DNA of 64,000 bases from an uncultured Bacteroidales bacterium. Its GTDB lineage: Bacteria > Bacteroidota > Bacteroidia > Bacteroidales > Paludibacteraceae. Shown here one piece after another: positions 61,267-64,000 of the stretch; the first letter of the stretch is position 1, and each line of letters starts with the position of its first letter. A program made the translations under genes and the position numbers. The notes below the pieces were generated by a model. The model was not told where the DNA came from and did not search any database. It saw only the letters and a program-made list of their open reading frames with translations. The stretch covers positions 1 through 64,000 of the forward strand of contig CACXPH010000007.1 of NCBI GenBank assembly GCA_902769535.1, read 5' to 3'.

Positions 61267-61293
61267 ATTTATGATTTAAGATTTGAGATTTTA
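61266..61293. repeat. Period-7 array, unit GATTTAA, from the barrel stop to the S41 start
   Basis: Four units: GATTTAT, GATTTAA, GATTTGA, GATTTTA. The first base is the G of the stop TAG and the last is the A of the next ATG, so the array exactly fills the junction. Confidence 0.88.
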
Positions 61294-62918
61294 TGAAACG
61301 CGATATATCACACCTTATACATCATACATTATCCATTATGTTTATCGCTCTTGCGATAACATCTTGCCGTCCTCTGGGCGATGATCTCCTCTCCTACGGT
61401 CAGAACGACGACCAGGCTTTTGCGGCCTCCAAAGCGAGTTTCGAAGGCGAGTTTACTACCTTCTGGTTGGCGATGAACGAGAACTACTGCATCTGGGATT
61501 ACGAAGCCGAGTTCGGGCTCGACTGGGACGAGGTCTATGACACCTACCTGCCGCAGTTCCAGGCCTTGGACGAACGCCAGACACCCGTGAGCGATGACGA
61601 ACTCAAAGCCCTCTACTGCCAGTTCCTCGACAGCATCCATGACGGTCATTGTGCCTTCCAGATAAAGAACCGCCATACCGGCCATTATATCGTGGTGAGC
61701 CCGAACCTTGACCGAAACATGCGCGAGCGGCCGCAGGTCTATACCGACGAAGCGACGGCTACCACGCTTGACCTCTATCGCACGAGCGCCGCCGATCCGC
61801 GTTACCTCATCCATGACTATCGTTCGACCAGCGCTACCGAGATCATCGTGGAGACGATCGATTCTGTGGCAAACCGCCTCCTACGTGGTACAGCAGAATA
61901 TATCCAGGCCGTGAACGATGCCGGAGGACCGACTCCTCTCAACGACTCCATCTATGATGCCGTGCTACGTCTCCGGCAGAATGCCAACACCTTGCTTGGC
62001 TGGTTGGCTAACCCCGACATCGTAAGCACATCCTTGGACCAAGTGGCATCGGCTTATAATAGTCTGTGCACCAAATACGGCATCGTAGCCTCGCAGGTCG
62101 GAGTGAACATGCCGACGCTGGATGTGAAATTGGCAGCTGACCCGCTGAAATACATCCGATATGCGCTCTTCGAGGGTAACATAGCCTATATCCGCTTGGG
62201 TGGTTTCTACCTCTCCAATCACCTGCCCGATGGTGCACTCACCTCGGATACCACCTCTTTCTATTATGCCTATCAGCTAGCCGTTCGCGAGACTTGGAAA
62301 CAGTGGTTCGATACGATCCAGGCCCTCCATAATGCCGGTCAGTTAGGCGGCGTCATTATCGACGTGCGTAACAACGGCGGCGGCAGAACCGATGATTATC
62401 AGTATGTGCTCGGAGCACTCCTGCCTTCCGGTGGTTGGGAATCGCATACCCTGCGTATCAAGAACGGCACAGGTCGTCTCGACTTCGCGCCACTCATTCC
62501 CTTCACCGTCAAGACCTTTCCGACCGAGCACGCCGTCATCTCCCAACAACCCATTGTCTTACTGGCTAACAGCCACTCCGTCAGCCTGTCGGAGAACACC
62601 ACATGGGGTGTCAAGAATCAACCCAACGGCTATGTCATCGGTACCCGCACCTTTGGTGGTTTGAGCGCCTTGAACCCCGTGCCGGAAGCCTACAGCGATA
62701 CCTACTCCGGCGCGTTTGGTGTGCGGGACGTCACGCCAATCTACGGCTATGTGCCCAAACTCATCTGTCTCTATCAGCATGAGGACGGTCGTCTTCGTCC
62801 CGTAGAAGGAGTAGGCTTTGAACCCGATGAACCACTGCCTTTCAATCTATCCCTCTGGCAGACCACCGGACGGGACAACCAACTCGAGCGCGCCCTCGAT
62901 TACATCCATAGCAAATAA
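61293..62918 (+). CDS. S41-family peptidase lipoprotein
   Basis: A 541-residue lipoprotein (lipobox LAITSCRPLG) with the C-terminal-processing-protease core: VIIDVRNNGGGRTDDY, LLANSHSVSLSENTTWG (Ser near the nucleophile position) and IGTRTFGG. It is probably periplasmic. The exact catalytic Lys cannot be located confidently. It is cotranscribed with a barrel protein and yqeY. Confidence 0.8.
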   Translation: MKRDISHLIHHTLSIMFIALAITSCRPLGDDLLSYGQNDDQAFAASKASFEGEFTTFWLAMNENYCIWDYEAEFGLDWDEVYDTYLPQFQALDERQTPVSDDELKALYCQFLDSIHDGHCAFQIKNRHTGHYIVVSPNLDRNMRERPQVYTDEATATTLDLYRTSAADPRYLIHDYRSTSATEIIVETIDSVANRLLRGTAEYIQAVNDAGGPTPLNDSIYDAVLRLRQNANTLLGWLANPDIVSTSLDQVASAYNSLCTKYGIVASQVGVNMPTLDVKLAADPLKYIRYALFEGNIAYIRLGGFYLSNHLPDGALTSDTTSFYYAYQLAVRETWKQWFDTIQALHNAGQLGGVIIDVRNNGGGRTDDYQYVLGALLPSGGWESHTLRIKNGTGRLDFAPLIPFTVKTFPTEHAVISQQPIVLLANSHSVSLSENTTWGVKNQPNGYVIGTRTFGGLSALNPVPEAYSDTYSGAFGVRDVTPIYGYVPKLICLYQHEDGRLRPVEGVGFEPDEPLPFNLSLWQTTGRDNQLERALDYIHSK

Positions 62919-62936
62919 CGAATACATCAACTATAT

Positions 62937-63383
62937 ATGAAGAATGAAATCAATGCCTTGATCATGGAGGCGATGAAAAACCATGATACCGTTCGCACAG
63001 AGAGCCTGCGCGGCATCAAGAGCGCGTTTCTCAATTGGCAAACAAGCAAAGAGAACGCCGGTAAAGACCTGAGCGAAGCGGAAGAGATCCAGATCATCAA
63101 AAAGATGGTCAAGCAACGTCAGGAGTCCATCGAACAATACCTCGCAGCAGGACGTAAGGAGTTGGCCGAAGCCGAGCAGGCGCAGATCAACGTGTTAGAG
63201 ACCTTCCTGCCGAAAGCCGCCACAGAAGAAGACATCCTTCGTGCCTTCAAAGATGCCCAAACAGCCAACGGTTGGGAGACGGAGAAGAAGAATATGGGAC
63301 TTTTCGTGAAAGCCATCAAAGCCGCTCTTCCTAACGCCGACGGCAAAATGGTCGCACAAGTCGTTCAAAGCCAATTAGCCTGA
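62937..63383 (+). CDS. GatB/YqeY-domain protein
   Basis: A 148-residue protein of the YqeY family (RGIKSAFLNWQTSKENAGKDLSEAEEI-type start, LETFLPKAATEEDI, PNADGKMVAQVV). It resembles the tail domain of amidotransferase GatB and may bind tRNA; the role is unclear. It ends 2 bp before the convergent lipoprotein stop. Confidence 0.88.
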   Translation: MKNEINALIMEAMKNHDTVRTESLRGIKSAFLNWQTSKENAGKDLSEAEEIQIIKKMVKQRQESIEQYLAAGRKELAEAEQAQINVLETFLPKAATEEDILRAFKDAQTANGWETEKKNMGLFVKAIKAALPNADGKMVAQVVQSQLA

Positions 63384-63385
63384 GG

Positions 63386-63799
63386 TCAAATAGTTGCCTT
63401 CTCGATTTCTACTTTCTTGTTGGTGTCGGGGTCGTCCATATACAGGCGGATAATAATGCCTGTGTATGAACCTGCGTCTTTGCGGACAGCCTCCATACCG
63501 GCAGCAAAAGCAGACTTGGCACTTGCCTTGGCCTTTTCAACCGATGAGGTCTTCCAGATACAAGAACGGGAAGCGTCGCTGAATTGGTCTGCGGTCTTCT
63601 TCATCTCGTTGTAGATAACTACCATTCCCTGCGGGTCTAACTCGAAAGCGCCTAAAGTCGCCTCATCTACGGTTTGCTCATCAGCGAACTCATAGCCGAA
63701 TGAATAACTGCTTACAACGTCTTGCCGTCCGCATGAACTGAAAACGATGCCTGTTAAGGCGAGGCAGAATACGACTGCCAAAGAAAAGATCTTTTTCAT
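63386..63799 (-). CDS. Small lipoprotein, unknown function
   Basis: A 137-residue lipoprotein (lipobox VFSSCGRQ). The rest shows no recognised domain, with a YSFGYEF start and a helical KASAKSAFAAGMEAVRK stretch. It lies downstream of the partial gene at 63834 and is probably cotranscribed with it. Confidence 0.7.
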   Translation of the reverse strand: MKKIFSLAVVFCLALTGIVFSSCGRQDVVSSYSFGYEFADEQTVDEATLGAFELDPQGMVVIYNEMKKTADQFSDASRSCIWKTSSVEKAKASAKSAFAAGMEAVRKDAGSYTGIIIRLYMDDPDTNKKVEIEKATI

Positions 63800-63833
63800 T
63801 TGATTGAATGTAATTTGAGAGAATATTATTTCA

Positions 63834-64000
63834 TCATTGCTTGGTAAAGATAGCTTTAACGGTTCGGTGGTCTTTGTGCGTCACACCGCCGCGAGTATGG
63901 TCGCCGGTCCAATTGTAATTCCACTCCATCTTATTGTCCGCAGGGAAAGAAACGGTGTATTCGAAATTGTACTCCATATCCTGGCGGTTAAATCCGTCCT
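63834..64000 (-). CDS. C-terminal end of an unknown protein (cut by window edge)
   Basis: The last 54 or so residues are open, ending in a TGA at 63834-63836; the C-terminus reads HRTVKAIFTKQ. The segment shows beta-strand-like alternation (MEYNFEYTVSFPADNKMEWN). The 5' part is outside the window and no family was recognised. It is 34 bp upstream of the 63799 lipoprotein gene. Confidence 0.6.
   Translation of the reverse strand, partial: DGFNRQDMEYNFEYTVSFPADNKMEWNYNWTGDHTRGGVTHKDHRTVKAIFTKQ

Noticed and set aside
1..64000. Insertion sequence, prophage or integrative element
   Set aside because: No transposase, integrase, phage structural gene or flanking duplication was seen.

Overview
The window is typical of a Bacteroidota (order Bacteroidales) chromosome. 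It carries the TAnnTTTG / TTTG promoter pair with a spacer of about 20 bp at almost every operon start, SusC/SusD genes, PorU and PorV of the type IX secretion system, a Bacteroidetes-type omega subunit, and many lipoprotein signal peptides. No rRNA, tRNA, insertion sequence, prophage or CRISPR array was seen. The species cannot be named from sequence alone.

Layout. 1-396 (minus): ribosomal proteins L27 (partial) and L21. 588-10472 (minus): a sugar-use block with two giant secreted beta-helix proteins (one carrying a metallophosphoesterase), a small Gly-rich peptide, a FucP-type sugar permease, an N-acetylhexosamine-kinase-like enzyme and a CBM9-like protein. 11068-25450 (plus): AgaS-type isomerase/deaminase, GatZ/KbaZ-like protein, acetyl-xylan-esterase-like lipoprotein, PfkB kinase, three tandem paralogous secreted metallophosphoesterases, and a separately promoted protein with carbohydrate-binding-like repeats. 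25552-38801: a DeoR-family regulator, then a divergent polysaccharide-utilisation operon (amidohydrolase lipoprotein, GH36/27-like alpha-galactosidase, SusC, SusD, PKD lipoprotein, DUF4874/DUF4832 lipoprotein, EamA transporter, secreted protein with a shared C-terminal tail). 39169-64000: housekeeping operons (DUF349-ftsE-sufE; FAH-porU-porV-ispF-hypothetical-aroK; lptD-slyD-der; lipoprotein and M20 peptidase; bamD-rpoZ-coaBC; a small HTH-like gene, two barrel proteins and apbE; barrel-S41 peptidase-yqeY).

How it may work together. The accessory 588-38801 region reads as one system for an amino-sugar/galactose glycan that may carry phosphate and acetyl groups. Secreted phosphoesterases, an esterase and an alpha-galactosidase-like enzyme would strip it, SusCD and the FucP/EamA permeases would import it, and NahK-like, AgaS, GatZ-like and PfkB enzymes would feed the sugar to glycolysis. 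The agaS and amidohydrolase promoters share two nearly identical operator-like elements, and DeoR-type sites also lie in the DeoR promoter, so one regulon is likely. The substrate itself is inference.

The most unusual structural signal is a set of short degenerate tandem arrays with unit lengths of 7, 8, 9 or 11 nt and mostly different unit sequences. Period-7/8 arrays repeatedly run from the stop codon of one gene to the start codon of the next in the same operon. Two lie in frame inside genes (coaBC and an M20 peptidase). The three period-11 arrays lie in gaps between transcription units. A second signal is a C-terminal tail of about 25 residues, ending in a YN-x-x-G-x-x-V-like motif, shared by six otherwise different secreted proteins and possibly a short type IX sorting signal.
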